Shown here: piece after piece, positions 31,321 through 44,239 of the stretch
Layout: each line of letters begins with the position of its first letter
Position numbering within the stretch: the first letter of the stretch is position 1
Origin: Gnetum montanum
Taxonomy: Eukaryota; Streptophyta; Gnetopsida; Gnetales; Gnetaceae
NCBI GenBank assembly: GCA_015680685.1
Contig: MNCI01033474.1
Location: 1,864,910-1,928,909, forward strand
Direction of reading: 5' to 3'
DNA: 64,000 bases
Made by a program: the position numbers and the translations under genes
The notes under the pieces: model-generated
The model's input: the letters and a program-made list of their open reading frames with translations, nothing else
Database searches by the model: none
What the model was told of the DNA's origin: nothing

Positions 31321-32059
31321 GAGTGATGGAGTATCCAACACCTAACCATATGAGATATGAGTGTCCACACACAATCTCAGTCAAACTCCACAAGTAAGGA
31401 AATATGATTATACTAGTAATTGTTTAGCATTTATGATCATTGTCTTCCCATGTGAGTTAGTAAAATCAATGCGTATGGTTTAACTCATGGTGAGGTATAT
31501 GATATTGATGTTAAATTGGCCAATGGGCTCCTAGTAAACATGAAGTAAAAGTAAAGGTTTCTAAATCTAAGTGACAGTAAAATAAATCTAAACTAGCCTA
31601 TGTGATGAGCAATTGGTCTTAATCCTTTGATCACACCTTGGACTTTGTGCAACTACTACTAGGATTACCAAGTACCACATTACTAAGTGTACCAAGTGAT
31701 AGTACTATGGGGTTACCAAGTAGTTACACTTATGTGCTTGAGATCAGTAGTACTCATTCCTCTTAATGACATCAAAAGTAAATTGCAAGTACATCATAGT
31801 CAAATAAAAAATCCATTCAATTACAAAACATCACACTGTGGGTACACACTACTAAGTACTAAATTTAAGAAAAAAAACTGAAATATTTTTGTTACTATGC
31901 TATGTATCTACTACAAATTCATGTGTCTAAGTATTGCTTTTATAGGCTAACACACATCCCACAATATCATTTATTTGATAACGTATGCTAAGATATGATA
32001 ATGTATCTATGACATCATAAATATGATACTATTTTTGCAAAATTTTTGGATTTATCATA
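31321..32059 (-). repeat. Reverse gypsy 3' LTR, truncated
   Basis: Collinear with 43275-44160 (shared TGTGAGTTAGTAAAATCAA, TACCAAGTAGTTACACTTA and TTTAAGAAAAAAAACTGAAA). On the minus strand it starts TATGATAAATCC, whereas the 5' LTR starts TGTGACAAATCC. It lacks a 134-bp block present in the other LTR, with AAGTA at both deletion edges. Confidence 0.9.
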
Positions 32060-32072
32060 CCCCCATGACCAG
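32060..32072 (-). promoter_or_regulatory. Reverse gypsy polypurine tract
   Basis: On the minus strand, GGTCATGGGGG immediately precedes the 3' LTR start. Confidence 0.65.
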
Positions 32073-32089
32073 CTAAAAACTTGTCCTCA

Positions 32090-35000
32090 AGTTAAAACAA
32101 AATGAGGATGGAGTTCCTTACAAAATTGGGAGGTATATCTACATGAAACTTACTTTTATATACATGACTCTGTAGTGCTACAATGACATTTACAAAAATG
32201 ATACATTTTATGACATGAAGAAAAAAACAAAAGTTAATGAAGCTAGTGTAGCCTTATGTCATTCCAAGTAGTGGTGGATCTTCCATAGGTTTCTTCCCCT
32301 TTTCGTCAGGCTTCTTAAATTGGTATCTATTTAGGAGCACTTGTAACTTCTCTTTTCTCATTCTTGGATCATGGACCATCCATGTTGATCAACCAATGTT
32401 TGATGGAGTTAGCACATCCCATAGACATGGTGGTTGTAGAAATATCTATTTGGCTTTAACATACCATGTTGCAAAATATCGTCTCTCTTCTTTAAAAGCT
32501 CTAGCCTTTTCTTTGAGTTCATGGTAGTCTATTAATCTTTTGGCTAGATTTGCTACTATGTCTTTTTGCCCTTGGTAGCCAACCTTAATTCCTTCTTATT
32601 TGGAGTTTGCTACTTGAATTTTTTATAGATCATCTTTTTGGTTCATAAACTCTTTCTCATATAAGGCATAGGTGATTGCTACTTTCTGTTCTAACTCATT
32701 TCTAATCCTATCTGTTGTTAACATGGTCAAATTAGCATAATAAAGGTTTGCTAATACCATGTATCCTTTCAAGTCCTTTATTTGTAGGTCTTTATTTTTC
32801 ACTTTTGCTTTGTAGGTGTGGGCCATGCTATCCAAGAAGGGTTACCATTCTAGATTTTATGTTGACATTAAATTAATTATAGCATTCACCATCTAGATCT
32901 CTTTCTCATTGATTTTTTTATACATCCCCACCTGATCTCAGAAGTGTTCCTTAAGTGTTTCATGGTTTTTAGCCTCATTTTACCATGTGTTGATTTCAAT
33001 AGCTAATTTTTGTTGGATAGCACCTATCTCTTCCATAGATAGGGTTCTATTTTCTCTTATGAGGTGGCTCATATCTTGGTTAATCCTTATCAGTTCCTCT
33101 CTTAATTAATGAATACTTTACTCTAGAATGTTTTTCTACTTTTCTACTATGGTCAACCTCATGTTGTTTGTAGTGAGTTGTTTATTTTCTTCCTGTAAGG
33201 CAGCAAGTGCTTTTGCATGGGCATATGATTGGGCTTTGCTACTAAAGCATTCCATACTACCTTTTCTTTCTCATTTTCTATGTCTTTATTATTCTTCAGG
33301 AGGAAATTAATCTACTTAGTTTTGAATTGTGCTATCTGATCTAGTGTTATAAACTAAGTTGAATCTCTCCTTTTTGCTCTTATGACTATAAGATCTTCTT
33401 GTAAACAATGAAGCTTATTATTAGCATTCTTTTCCCTAGTTTTGGTAATGATTAATTTTCCTATAGTAGCAATTAATACAAACTGTGTTTTAGTGATATC
33501 ACTAGGAATATCAAATAGATTTTTCATAACTTGTCATGTATGCAACAACTTATTTAACACATTTTCATTATCTGTAGGTGTCATAGTAGTATCAGCTAGC
33601 ATTTGAGCATCTCTACTTCTAGTAAGGTCTACTAGTGGCACAACAAGTACATTAAATGATTCTTTGATATGATCTGTGATCAGTTCTATAGCTCCCAATA
33701 TATCATGGTGCTACATAATCATGACTATGGCTTCTTTTCTAGATTCAAGTACCAATTGGACTGATGTGGCATTCTCAGAAATCTATTATGACCATTGGGC
33801 CTCTCCTCTTAACTGCAACAATATTTGTTCACTAGAAAGATTGGTTGAAATGTTTGGTTTAACTACATCATCAATAACTTTCAATAGATTGGCCTCTTTC
33901 CTTCTTCCCTAACAAAGAGTTTCCACAATTTTCTACAAATGATTCATTGAAGGTCTATAATCTTATAGTGATAGTGGTGGAACTTGTGGTTGTTGCTGCT
34001 ATATGTCCTATCATTTGGGTAGTCTCCTTAGTGTTTGGTTGTTCTTCTAATTGGTCCTTGTTGGGAGGCATTGGCTTAGGCATTGCAACATATGAAGCAT
34101 TATGTGCCTTCCTTAATGCACAATCTATATACCCTAGGATTCTAGCTCATTTGCATCACTTTCGAATAAGGCAACAGAATGGAAGTGTTAACTTCCCTAG
34201 CTTCTTCTCCTCAAACCACCTTTCGATTTATGTGAAGTAGAGGTGAGTGATGTTTGCATTAATATTGCACTCCCTCTAGCTACATATGTAGAGATTCAAT
34301 TCAATTTCTTGGTAGAAAATAGGTGATAAGTGCTAGTTTTGAAATATATTTTTTCTTCTAAAGTCAATTCACTATATTATTTATCTTCCTTGCCATATTC
34401 CTATTACAACCACACCTTCCTAGCATTGTGTCATATCTAGTTAATATTTGTGCCACCTTTTCTCCTTGATTAGGTACCTTCAATACCTCTTCAATTGTCT
34501 TAACTAAGTAAGATATTGAGGTTCCTTCAATTTTTATTGTAGCATTAGCTTCTTGATCTTACCAAAATTGGAGTGTTTCTCCTAGATACCACTCTCCATA
34601 GTCTGTTAGAGTAGGTAACAACAGGGATGACTGAATTTGGACCTTAATAGCTTCTAGGGAAAATTCCAAAAATAGACCAAATTTGAGTTCCACAATGATT
34701 GTTGGCATGATGGATTTTTCTTGAATAACTTAAAGGAATTTAGTTGATAATGTAAGCTGTTGTCCTTAGATGGCACTAGTGGAACATCCACTTCTACTTG
34801 AGCAAATTGATCTTCTTATTCTGGTTACAAATTTTGTTTGGTCACTTGTCCTCTTCCATGACCTCATGGGCTTTTGCTTATTAATCATGGAAGTTCTCCT
34901 TATGCTCCTATTTTTTGGATCATCCACCATCAATTAAGGATTTGGAATTACAAGAGCATTTTCATAAATGAGCAACAATTTGGTACCTTACTCATACCCT
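32090..35000 (-). pseudogene. Long 3' ORF of the reverse gypsy element, coiled-coil rich
   Basis: Downstream of integrase and upstream of the 3' LTR, the minus strand gives a decayed but protein-like reading. In order it includes GYIDCALRKAHNASYVAMPK, QSYAHAKALAALQEENKQL, LREELIRINQDMSHLIREN, an open piece at 32623-32835 (KNKDLQIKDLKGYM; RIRNELEQKVAITYALYEK), then FKKPDEKGKKPMEDPP near the end. Heptad-like leucine/isoleucine spacing and high E/K/Q content suggest coiled coil. Extra 3' ORFs are known in Tat/Athila-type elements; their function is unsettled. I see no transmembrane segment. Confidence 0.6.
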
Positions 35001-36786
35001 TAGTTATATCAAGTTCTTAGTTCATTATGATTGTATAGTTAGAAAATTTTTCAATAACAACCCCATTAGTACTTTAAATGAGTGGCATGATCAATTAGAT
35101 GTCTTCTTAAAGTTGTTTTGGCCTTAAGATGAGTGATTTACTTTAAATATTCTTAATATGTTTCCTTAGACTTACCCCTCTAATACCTTCTAGTTAGCAA
35201 TTTCAAAAAATCAATTCAAATTTTCCCTTACTAGTACCCCCTTCCCACGACTAAGGTGATCACTTTAAAATCACATATATTTCAAAAATCATGTAAATCA
35301 AGGTAATAATGAACAAGTTATGGATGCTAGAATATGGAGTGTTAGAGCTTTTAGCTACAAAGAAGAATTGGCAACAACTACCTTCTTATGAAATTCAGAA
35401 ATAATTTTTTTTTCTAAATTCCCCATGATAAATATAGTTTTTATGAGTGTGATGTCATAAATATGTCATCATAGATGTGATATCATAGGTGCCCATGATA
35501 TTATAGATATTATGTCACCATAGAAAAAATCAAAGTTTATGAATGTTTTTCTTAGAAAAAATTGAGTCTAATAAGATAGTTGGAAGATATGCATCATGTT
35601 AAAAGGGTCTCAAAATGGAGATGATGCATTAGTTATGAAAAATAAGCATTGAAAGTCTATGATTAAGGAATCCTAGGCTATGAAAGTATATGAGGTATTG
35701 ATGGAATGAATGAGAAAGACATCATTGTTGTGTTATTAGAATGGATAGTGTGAATGATATGGGAAGTGTTTATTGTTATTTATTAGAATTGGAAGGCTTA
35801 AGACAATGTGAAATTGCTTGGCAGGTATAAGATACAAAAGGTATACAAGTGGGTCCTTTCTAAAGTAGGCTCCAGCCCTTAATGCCCTTTTATAACCATG
35901 CCTAAAAGTGTCCTTAGGTACTTAAGGAGTTGAATGTAATGCATACTTGTTTAGCCAAACATACATATTAGTACTACCAAATTGGGAAAGTAACTCTATG
36001 TTACACAAAATCATAAGTTATGATTATTCAAATAGTGAGATGAAATGGGTTTAGAAGGGATTCAAAAATTGGTACGTGAGATGTCTTACCATAGGCATAA
36101 TGAATTCTTCTATTTTATTAGTGGTTAAAGTAATCATTAGCCTTTCTATCCAAGATTCAAACCAAGTCTAGACCACATTCTAGTGACATCACATCGTTTT
36201 ATATCTTAGAATTATAATCATAAGACTATCAATGTTACAAGGAGTATTGTTACTTGGCGTATTATCCAAGGGAGGAGTTTATTCATGGCACTTGTTTATT
36301 TATTTATTATTCTTATTTTTCTAGATTCTTGAGAAGTTACCTATCTTCAGGCATGGACATGATGTCTTTCTAGTGCGACCCCCAGAAATTTATTTTGTGC
36401 CCTTTTATTTGTTATTTGTGTCAACCTTTTAAGCTAGGACTTATTTTACTCTTACTCCCATTTTTCATTAGATCTACAAGGATATAATACAACCTTAGTA
36501 ACATGATAGAACTTACAACAATAATCCAAAAAGAATCCACAAGTCCTCTTGATGTCACTACCTTGTCATTCCCCCCTTGGTTCTTCACTTTTCTATCTAG
36601 GCATAATGATCACAAGGTCATTCCTAGTTTGATTATTGAAAGAATATCATTATGGCCATGGTAAGAACCTATTATTATTGAAATGGATGGATGGATGATG
36701 TGGGCTCACTATGCAAACATTTACTCTCTTATGACTTGATAAAATAGAGAAATTTTCACCTTATTGGGCTACATCTTGCCTTTATT
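35001..36786. other. Reverse gypsy 3' spacer, no ORF recognised
   Basis: AT-rich non-coding sequence of the element between the 3' ORF and the purine-rich tract. No motif recognised on either strand. Confidence 0.5.
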
Positions 36787-37025
36787 TAAATGTGTTTTAT
36801 TAATGATAAAAAATTATTTACAAAAGATTTGAAGAAAAGTATAAAGGAAATGAGAAAGATGATAAAAATTATGAAAAAGTATAAAGAAAGAAAAATGTTA
36901 AAGAACTGAAAAATATTAAAGAATGTAAAAAATTGAAGAAATGAGAAAGTATAATAGAAAATGAGAAACATATAAAAGAATGTGAAAAGTGAAAATAATG
37001 GTAAAACATAAAAAATAGAAAAACT
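36787..37025 (+). repeat. Purine-rich (A/G) tract, about 240 bp
   Basis: The plus strand is almost entirely A and G with scattered T, built from loose repeats such as GAGAAAGTATAA, AAAGAATG and GAAAAGTG. Pyrimidines are largely T. It lies just beyond the C-terminal end of the integrase reading. Confidence 0.7.
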
Positions 37026-37049
37026 AGTAAGGTACCTATAGTTTTAAAT

Positions 37050-38240
37050 GGACATCCCCATGACTATTATGAAGATCAAGGAATTGGAAGATAGAATAAG
37101 TGGAAGGCTGGTGAGTAGATTGGGTAGATTCCTTTAAGTACTCATAGTATGGTTTGACTTATTGGATATTGATAAGTATAAGCTTATGTGGGCTAGATGG
37201 GTGATGAATATGTAAGGAACCAAATGGATAAGTGCCATATACTATGTATGGTCCTCTCCAAAGTGTTTGAAATTTAGTCTTTGGGGAAAATGACTAGGAT
37301 TGTAATAGAGGACCTTTTTGCCCAGTTGTATGGTTACATTTCTTATTTGTGAATCATGCCTAAGTTTTGAGTAGTGCTTATGGACTTCACTATCCATAAG
37401 TGCCACTTATTTATTTTCATCTAAAAGATTCAGATTCATTAGACATTCCTTTTGTTCTAAACTCAAATCAAGGTCAAGTTCACTAAAAGTAACTAAAGTG
37501 TGAAGATCTACTTGGATTAGAAGTGTTGGCAACTTTCCATAGGCTAACTCATAGGGGGTGTACCCTATAGGTAATTTCCAAGATGTTCTATAGGTCCATA
37601 GAGTATCGCTTAATTTTGTACTCTAATCACATGTAAACCTACTAACCGTCCTAGTGAGTATTCTACTAATTTTATGGTTTGTAACTTTAGCTTGGCCAAT
37701 TTCTTGGGGATGATATGGTGTTGTTAATTTATGGTTAACCCCAAGTTGTTGCATGAGATCCTTAAAGGTAGCACCAATGAAGTGGGTTCCATTATCTGAT
37801 ATTAGCATTTTGGGTACTCTAAGTTGGTTCACCAAATGTTGTTGAAAAAACTTGGTAGCTATTTTTGTGGTATAGTCCTTCATTGCTACTACCTCTACCA
37901 ACTTTGTACAATAATCCATAGTCACAATAATGTATGTTTTTTTGTTTGACATTGGTTGAATGGACCCCATAAAATCAATTCCCTAAATATCAAAAGGCTC
38001 CAATAGCTATATCTAGTGTTGCGGCCCTTCATGTCTAGCCATAATTCCTCCATCTCTTTGGCAATGTTCACATGATTAGGAAAAAGTGTGATCATCTCTA
38101 AATAGATTAGTCCAAAAGTATCTTTCCATCAGTAATTTAAGTGTTATTCTATGCCCTACATAATGGACACCTTCTGGACATCTTATAACACTCTTTGCTA
38201 GTAACGATCAGGCACATACCATCTAACAAGCCCATCTACA
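37050..38240 (-). pseudogene. Reverse gypsy integrase remnant
   Basis: The zinc-binding region (WTNLFRDDHTF; CEHCQRDGGIM) leads through FDI-stop-GIDFMGSIQ to the open core at 37623-37970. The first catalytic D is in TMDYCTKLVEV and the second in LISDNGTHFIGATF. The third position reads GQAKVTN, with K in place of the catalytic E. The frame continues after a stop with WTYRTSWKLPIGYTPYELAY and a C-terminal region to about 37050. Confidence 0.93.
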
Positions 38241-39760
38241 CAAATTTTGTACAAGTTGACATTTATTTCCATGTGTTATTTAGCTTTGTTAAGGAATTGT
38301 TCACATTTTTTTCTATTCCATTCAATAGGAAGCTCTTTTGTGGTGAGATATGTTAGGCACTCTATAGTCCATGGTTATTCTATTAAGTTTACAACCTTTG
38401 CTATTCTAGTAAAGAGATCCTCATCGAGAAATTGGTCTGATAAGGATTCTACTTGATTGTCTACATCCCATTTCAACTCGATTGTCTACATTCCATTTTA
38501 ACCTTGACAAATTATTAACTACAACATTTTCTATCCCTTTTTTATCAATCATTATGATTTCAAACTCTTGAAGAATCACAAGTCATCTTCTCACTTTGGG
38601 GCTAACCATTGGCTTGTTCATTAAAAATCAAATGGCACTATGATTTGTATGAACATAGATCTAGTAACCAAGCACATAATGTCTAAATTTCTTAAGTGCA
38701 TACACCACAACCATTTTCTCCTTTTTAGTTATGATGTAGCTTATTTATGCTCCGGTGATACTCCTATTAGCATAGTATATGTACTATAGTTCTTCTAATC
38801 ATCAAGTTTTGTCAAAACTATGCCAAGTGCATAGTTAGAGGCATCAATCATGATATGAAAAGGCCTTGACCAATCTGGAGCTTGGAGGATTGGTGTCTCA
38901 ACTAATTTTAGCTTCAAAGATTTAAACATCTTTTCACATGACCTAGTCCACTCAAAAGGTGCATCCTTCTTTGTGAGTTCTACCAATAATTTAGCTATTT
39001 TCAAGAAGTTTTCAATAAATATTCTATAGTATCCTATATAATCCAAAAAATATGTCACATATTTTACTATTTTTGGATTTTGAATGATGTTTTGGATTAT
39101 TCTAATTTTTTTAGGATCTACCTCTATACCCCTTTGGGAGATTTTATGTCCTAGTATTGTACCTTCCTAGATCATGAGATGGCTCTTCTACCAATTAAGC
39201 TTTATATTAGTTTCAACACATATTTTAAGTACTTGCTCTAACTAATCCAAGGCTTGTTTAAAATATAGCCCATATGTGGAGAAATCATCCATAAAAACTT
39301 CAACACCATTTCCTATCTACATTTGGAATATGCTTAAAACTAGTCTCTAGAAGGTTGCTGGTGCATTGCATAGACTGAAGGCATCTGTTTATATGAAAAT
39401 GTATCTTATGGATTGGTGAACGTGGTTTTGTCTTGGTCTTTCGGTGCAATGTAGATTTGATTATATCTAATGTACCCATCTAGAAAACTATAGTACTAAT
39501 GTCTTGAAGCTGTGTCTAGAACTTCATCAACAAATGACAATGGGAAATGATCCTTAAACATGGTTGAATTCAACAACAAAAAGTCAATGTAGATATGCCA
39601 TTTGGCTTTCTTCTTTATAACTATCACCAAAGTGCTTACCCATGCATTGTCCACAATTGGATAAATAAATTCTACCTTTAGTAACTTTTCCAATTCCTAC
39701 TTGGCTACCTCCTTGAGTTTAGGATTAAGTCTTCATTGAGGTTGGCATTTTGGTTTGACT
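38241..39760 (-). pseudogene. Reverse gypsy RT-RNase H remnant
   Basis: The RT N-terminal part (39496-39693) reads IYPIVDNAWVSTLVIVIKKK and KDHFPLSFVDEVLDTASRH. The palm is broken by stops. The connection and RNase H start (38795-39058) reads FLDYIGYYRIFIENFLKIAK, FEWTRSCEKMFKSLK and RPFHIMIDASNYALGIVLTK. The family pattern is Athila/Tat-like gypsy. Confidence 0.92.
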
Positions 39761-40384
39761 ACAGGATCAATATAGATCTGGTGCTGGCAAATTCGTGGAT
39801 CAATTTCTATGATCTCATCATAAGACCATGCAAATGTTGTAAGCCATCTATTTAGAAATTTCAATAGTTTCCTTTCTTTTTTTCCTTGCCTAGGTTGTTG
39901 TTGATAATTACAAACTTCTTGTTATTCAAAAATGCGTATTCTAATGTTGCTAGTAGGGCTTCCAATTCTAGCAATTCTGGTTCCATTGTGTCTGGGATTT
40001 CCAAGGGTCCCTAGTTTGTTTCTTCCTCCTAATTGTTCTGAGGGTAAGAGTGTCTTTTCTTTAGTTGTTTTAACTTAACTATTTCTGTAATATAGGTACT
40101 AATGATTTGTTCTTCTAATTCCATGTACTTATCAGATTGGATTTCTTCCTTGGTAATTAATCACTGAGTGCTCTCTTGTTCACTGGCTATTGCATACAAG
40201 TAATTTTGTACACAACTTATTTGTATGCATTGATTGCATGCCTTAGTCTCTTTTTGTTTAATATCCCTAATTCTTTGCATGCAATTGCGTTCATGATCAT
40301 TGTATGCAATACATGGAACCTTTCATCCATGTATGATTCTGGCTTCAACTTCCTTGAAAATTTCCAAGGATAAATAAAAAATTC

Positions 40385-40690
40385 AAAGTTTAGCATTCAC
40401 AGTGCTAAGACAAGCTCTTCCCATGATAATTTGGAACTCTTTCTTGTTTTCTCCCACATGAATTACTAGAAAATCAAAAGGATAGGACCAACCACTAATG
40501 GTGGTAATGACATTATCCACATATCCAAGTGGAGCTATGATTAATTGGTCACCAAGCTCTAAATAGATGTTACTTTTCTTTAGTGTTGGAAGGTACTAGG
40601 CCTGCTACATGTCTTGAGATATCAAATTTACTTTAGACCCAAAATCTAATAAAGTTTTACATTGTTTTTTTTCTTGCTATTTGGAGATAA
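40385..40690 (-). pseudogene. Reverse gypsy retropepsin-like protease remnant
   Basis: LLDFGSKVNLISQDM has the D-x-G-S/A-x-x-N-x-x pattern of the gypsy protease. IYLELGDQLIIAPLGYVD and FQIIMGRACLSTVNAKL follow, the latter corresponding to the I-x-x-G-R-x-F-L-x-T block. Two stops interrupt. Confidence 0.82.
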
Positions 40691-41379
40691 ATCAAGGGAC
40701 TTTATAGATTAGTTCTTTTCTATGAAAGAGTTCCTACCTTGATCTAATTAATTACTGTTTGTGTGAGCATGATAGTTATGATGTTTGAGCCTAATGAAGT
40801 TGGACGCTTATTACATTGGGAAGGACTCGATGTGGATGGGGTGTAGTTAGATGTGTTTCCCATTTGTTGGGACTTCTCTGGACTCATTCTGAAGAACGGT
40901 TATTTCTTGGGTTGAGACTCATAAGTAACCTTTCTCTCGTGTGTATTGATGATCCTTGTAGCACTTTTTGGCTAGGGTTGTGATGGCAAGTTACCATACA
41001 TAAGGGGAGGTGGCACTAGTGGCATAGGACTAAAGTGTTAGGTATAAGGTCTTGTTATTGGTGGATGTACATATGGGTTGGAATAAGTCCTTAGTGATGT
41101 CGATTTGTGGTCTTCTACTGAATATTACTATGGGGTTTGAATAGTTTCATGATTAGGTGATACTAGATGTTTGACATAGTATCCATAAGGATCAAGATGT
41201 TGATATGGATACTATTGGCATGGTGATGGCATGACCCATTATTACAACTATAGACACTATTGATGGTACTACTCCTATGGTTGTCGCAAGTCTTCACTAG
41301 GATAGTGCATTGGTTGAGGTTACCGTCAGTAGTTACCTTGAGGATAAGATAACCTTTTGGCATTTATTTTTAAACAAAT

Positions 41380-43130
41380 CATGGGTTAAGTGTGTACACC
41401 CTAGTTTCTTGTAGATGTACCATGACTAGACAACATCCCTTAGGATGTTTGTATTGGCACATAGTGCAACTTTCATCATCTATAGAGCTGGTGTCTTAAT
41501 ACCCAGCTATTGAAGAAACTTTTCTCTTTTGTCCAAATCCCTCTTCTTCTTTTTATCTCTAGCTTGTTGAGTGCTTGTTCTACTTTCTCCTTAATATTCT
41601 TTAGTGTTGTTGTACATTGTTCATCTATCGAATCCCACATTTTCACTACCTATGCTACTACATCAGCAAAAAATTTCTAAATTGGTAGTGTCTCTTTCTT
41701 AATGAACTTGTCCAAGGTTCATTCTTATTTGGTTTCATAGACTTGTACATCTCTTTTCCTAATTTTTGGATCCCTATTGTGTTCTTTAGTAGATTCCCTT
41801 TTTCTAAGTTCTTCTTTTTCTTTTACCACTTGATTGATGAGTCTTTGAATCTGATGGATGGTTAATTCTGATAGTCTTCCTTGGGCATAAACCCCAAGGG
41901 TCTCTCTTTTTTTTCTTCTTAGCCCATCTATGATGTACCTTAGCTATTTATTTAATGAAAATTTATGGCCTAGACATTTGTGTAACAGTGAATAATATCT
42001 ACACATTTCTACACCAAGGATCTCATGAGTTCCTTATTTCTAGGTATGGATTTGTTTTCTTAGATTTGACACTTGTAAATAGGTATGATATTTATCATTA
42101 AATATTTCAAGCATGGTACTTCAGCATCTAATGAATTTAGATTCCAATGACTTGCACTATATTTTTGCTTCCTTGACAAGTGTTCTAGAAAACATCTACA
42201 ATTTCTACCAATTACTCTCTATGTCTTCAAGGGCATAGACATTGTGGAATGCTTGAAGCTAATGTTGAGGATTAACATTGTAACCTTCTTCAAATTGAGG
42301 CATGTCATTCATATCTAGCCATTTGATTTAGCTATCTCTCACATGCCTAGTTGGTATGTAGACTACTTCCTAAATGTTTATCATGCTTTAGGTTTTCATA
42401 AGGGGTTCATCATCATGATTAGGTTCATAGGATCTATGGTAGCAATGATCCCTTCTATCCGCATGCCTCTCTTGATCCTCTCTTCTCTCTTTATGCCTTG
42501 TTTCATACTCCTCATCTTCTAAATCAAAATACCTTGATTATTAGTCATGATAACCATGAACTCTTCTCTTTTCCCTATCAATGTCTCAGTACTTGTGTTG
42601 TCCCCTTTCATAGTCCTCTAATGATTGTGATGAAGTAGAGGAGGTAGGAGGAGAATAGTGATAGTTGGTTCTCCTTTCATGACTCTTGTGAGTTTCCTTA
42701 CAAGATTTAGCAGGCTTCCTTGGCCTAGAGTCCAACTTGTATCTTGAGTCAATAGCCTCTCCCTTATGTGTCTCTACTAGAGCAGAGTGAAGTTGGGCTT
42801 TGATAGGTTCCTCTAGTCTAATAATAGGTGTCTTTGATGGCTCCTCATGATTTTGGTGGACTTGTTTCAAAATCAACTGATCAACATCAAGCTCTTCTAT
42901 GACAACAGATGTGTTGGTTTGCTTCCCTTTAGTATGTTTAACCTTGATAGAAGCATCTCTCTTTATCTACTCCCTTGTAGGTTCATAGGGCTTGGTCATG
43001 TGTTGAGTCACATGCTACCATTCTTGAATTTGGTCATTCAAGCATAAGCATTTCCTAGTCTTATTCATCAACAATTCTATCACTACTCCTTATTTCCTTG
43101 GTAGGTGATAGTTGATTATTATGTGAAGCC
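41380..43130 (-). pseudogene. Reverse gypsy gag remnant
   Basis: An open N-terminal piece (42586-42876) is basic and serine-rich. Downstream the minus strand reads MPQFEEGYNVNPQH, AFHNVYALEDIESNW and SRTLVKEAKI, a capsid-like helical order with W where gag has W-Y. No clear zinc knuckle was seen. Confidence 0.6.
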
Positions 43131-43196
43131 ATGTTATCAGTTTTTGATGGTTTTTTTTAAGTGTGATTTATATTAAAATTGTGAAGATTGGAGTTA

Positions 43197-43209
43197 GGTT
43201 CTAATACAA
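43197..43209 (-). promoter_or_regulatory. Reverse gypsy primer-binding site, decayed
   Basis: On the minus strand, TTGTATTAGAACC directly follows the 5' LTR and resembles TTGGTATCAGAGC with one deletion and transitions. Confidence 0.6.
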
Positions 43210-44160
43210 TGAAATTTGGAAAATTAATTACTTAGCATAACATTGACTTATCCCTAGCAACAACATTAATGATGAGTAGTGGAGTATCGAACACCCAACC
43301 ATATGAGACATGAGTGTTCACATGCAATCCCGATTGAACTCCATAGATAAGACAATGTAATTATACCAATAATTGATTAGCATTCATGATTTCTGTCTTC
43401 CCATGTGAGTTAGTAAAATCAATGCATATGATTTAACTCATGATGAGGTATATGACATTGATGTTGCATTGGCCATTAGGATCCTACTAAACATGAAGTG
43501 AAAGTAAAGGTTTCTAAATCTAAGTAACAGTCAAACAAATCTAAACAAGCGTATGCGATGAGTAGCTAGGCCTGATCTTCTGGTCACATCTTCGATTTTA
43601 TGCAACTACTACTGGGATTACCAACTACCACACTACTAAGCATATCAAGTGATAGTACTACTAGGTTACCAAGTAGTTACACTTACGTTCTCAAGATTAT
43701 TCATACTCATGCTACTTAACTACATCAAATGTAAATTGAAAGTAATGGTAAACATTAACTATGAACATAGTAAACAATAAACATTAAGCTAAATGAAAAT
43801 AGAAATAAGAGTAAGTGTTTCTGCAATGATGTACATTAATCTCAATCTTTATTATCATGCATGTAATGCATCCAAGTACATCACACTCAAATAAAGGCTT
43901 CATTTAATTACAAAACATCACATTGCAAGCACACATTACTAAGTAGTGAATTTAAGAAAAAAAACTGAAAGAGTTCTATTACTGTGCTATGTATCTATTG
44001 CAGATTTATATGCCTAAGTGTTGCTTTTATAGGTTGGCACGCACACTCTGATATTGTTTATGTGATCATGTATGCTAAGATACAATAACATACCTATGAC
44101 ATTGTAGATATGATATTGTAACTATGATATCATTGTCCCAAAATTTTTGGATTTGTCACA
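43210..44160 (-). repeat. Reverse gypsy 5' LTR
   Basis: This 951-bp LTR starts TGTGACAAATCC at 44160 and ends CAAATTTCA at 43210. It contains the 134-bp block (43740-43873) missing from the 3' LTR. Confidence 0.85.
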
Positions 44161-44239
44161 TGGCTTCTTTGACATTGGTTGGTTCACTTGAGACTATCGA
44201 ATATGTCATATTTTTAATATTGTGAGATCTTGTATCTCT

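Larger units (their letters stand above)
31321..44160 (-). mobile_element. Reverse-strand Ty3/gypsy element, 12.8 kb
   Basis: LTRs are at 43210-44160 (5') and 31321-32059 (3'). On the minus strand the order is primer site, gag, protease, RT, RNase H, integrase, long 3' ORF, polypurine tract. Protease and RT resemble Athila/Tat-type gypsy. No target duplication was found: the outer end of the 3' LTR lacks about 65 bp, so the left flank was probably trimmed. It sits between two copia remnants of opposite orientation. Confidence 0.9.

Noticed and set aside
31321-44160. The reverse gypsy element inserted into a single copia element
   Set aside because: The copia pieces on its two sides run in opposite orientations (minus at 30.6-31.3 kb, plus at 44.2-44.9 kb), so they are not one interrupted copy.
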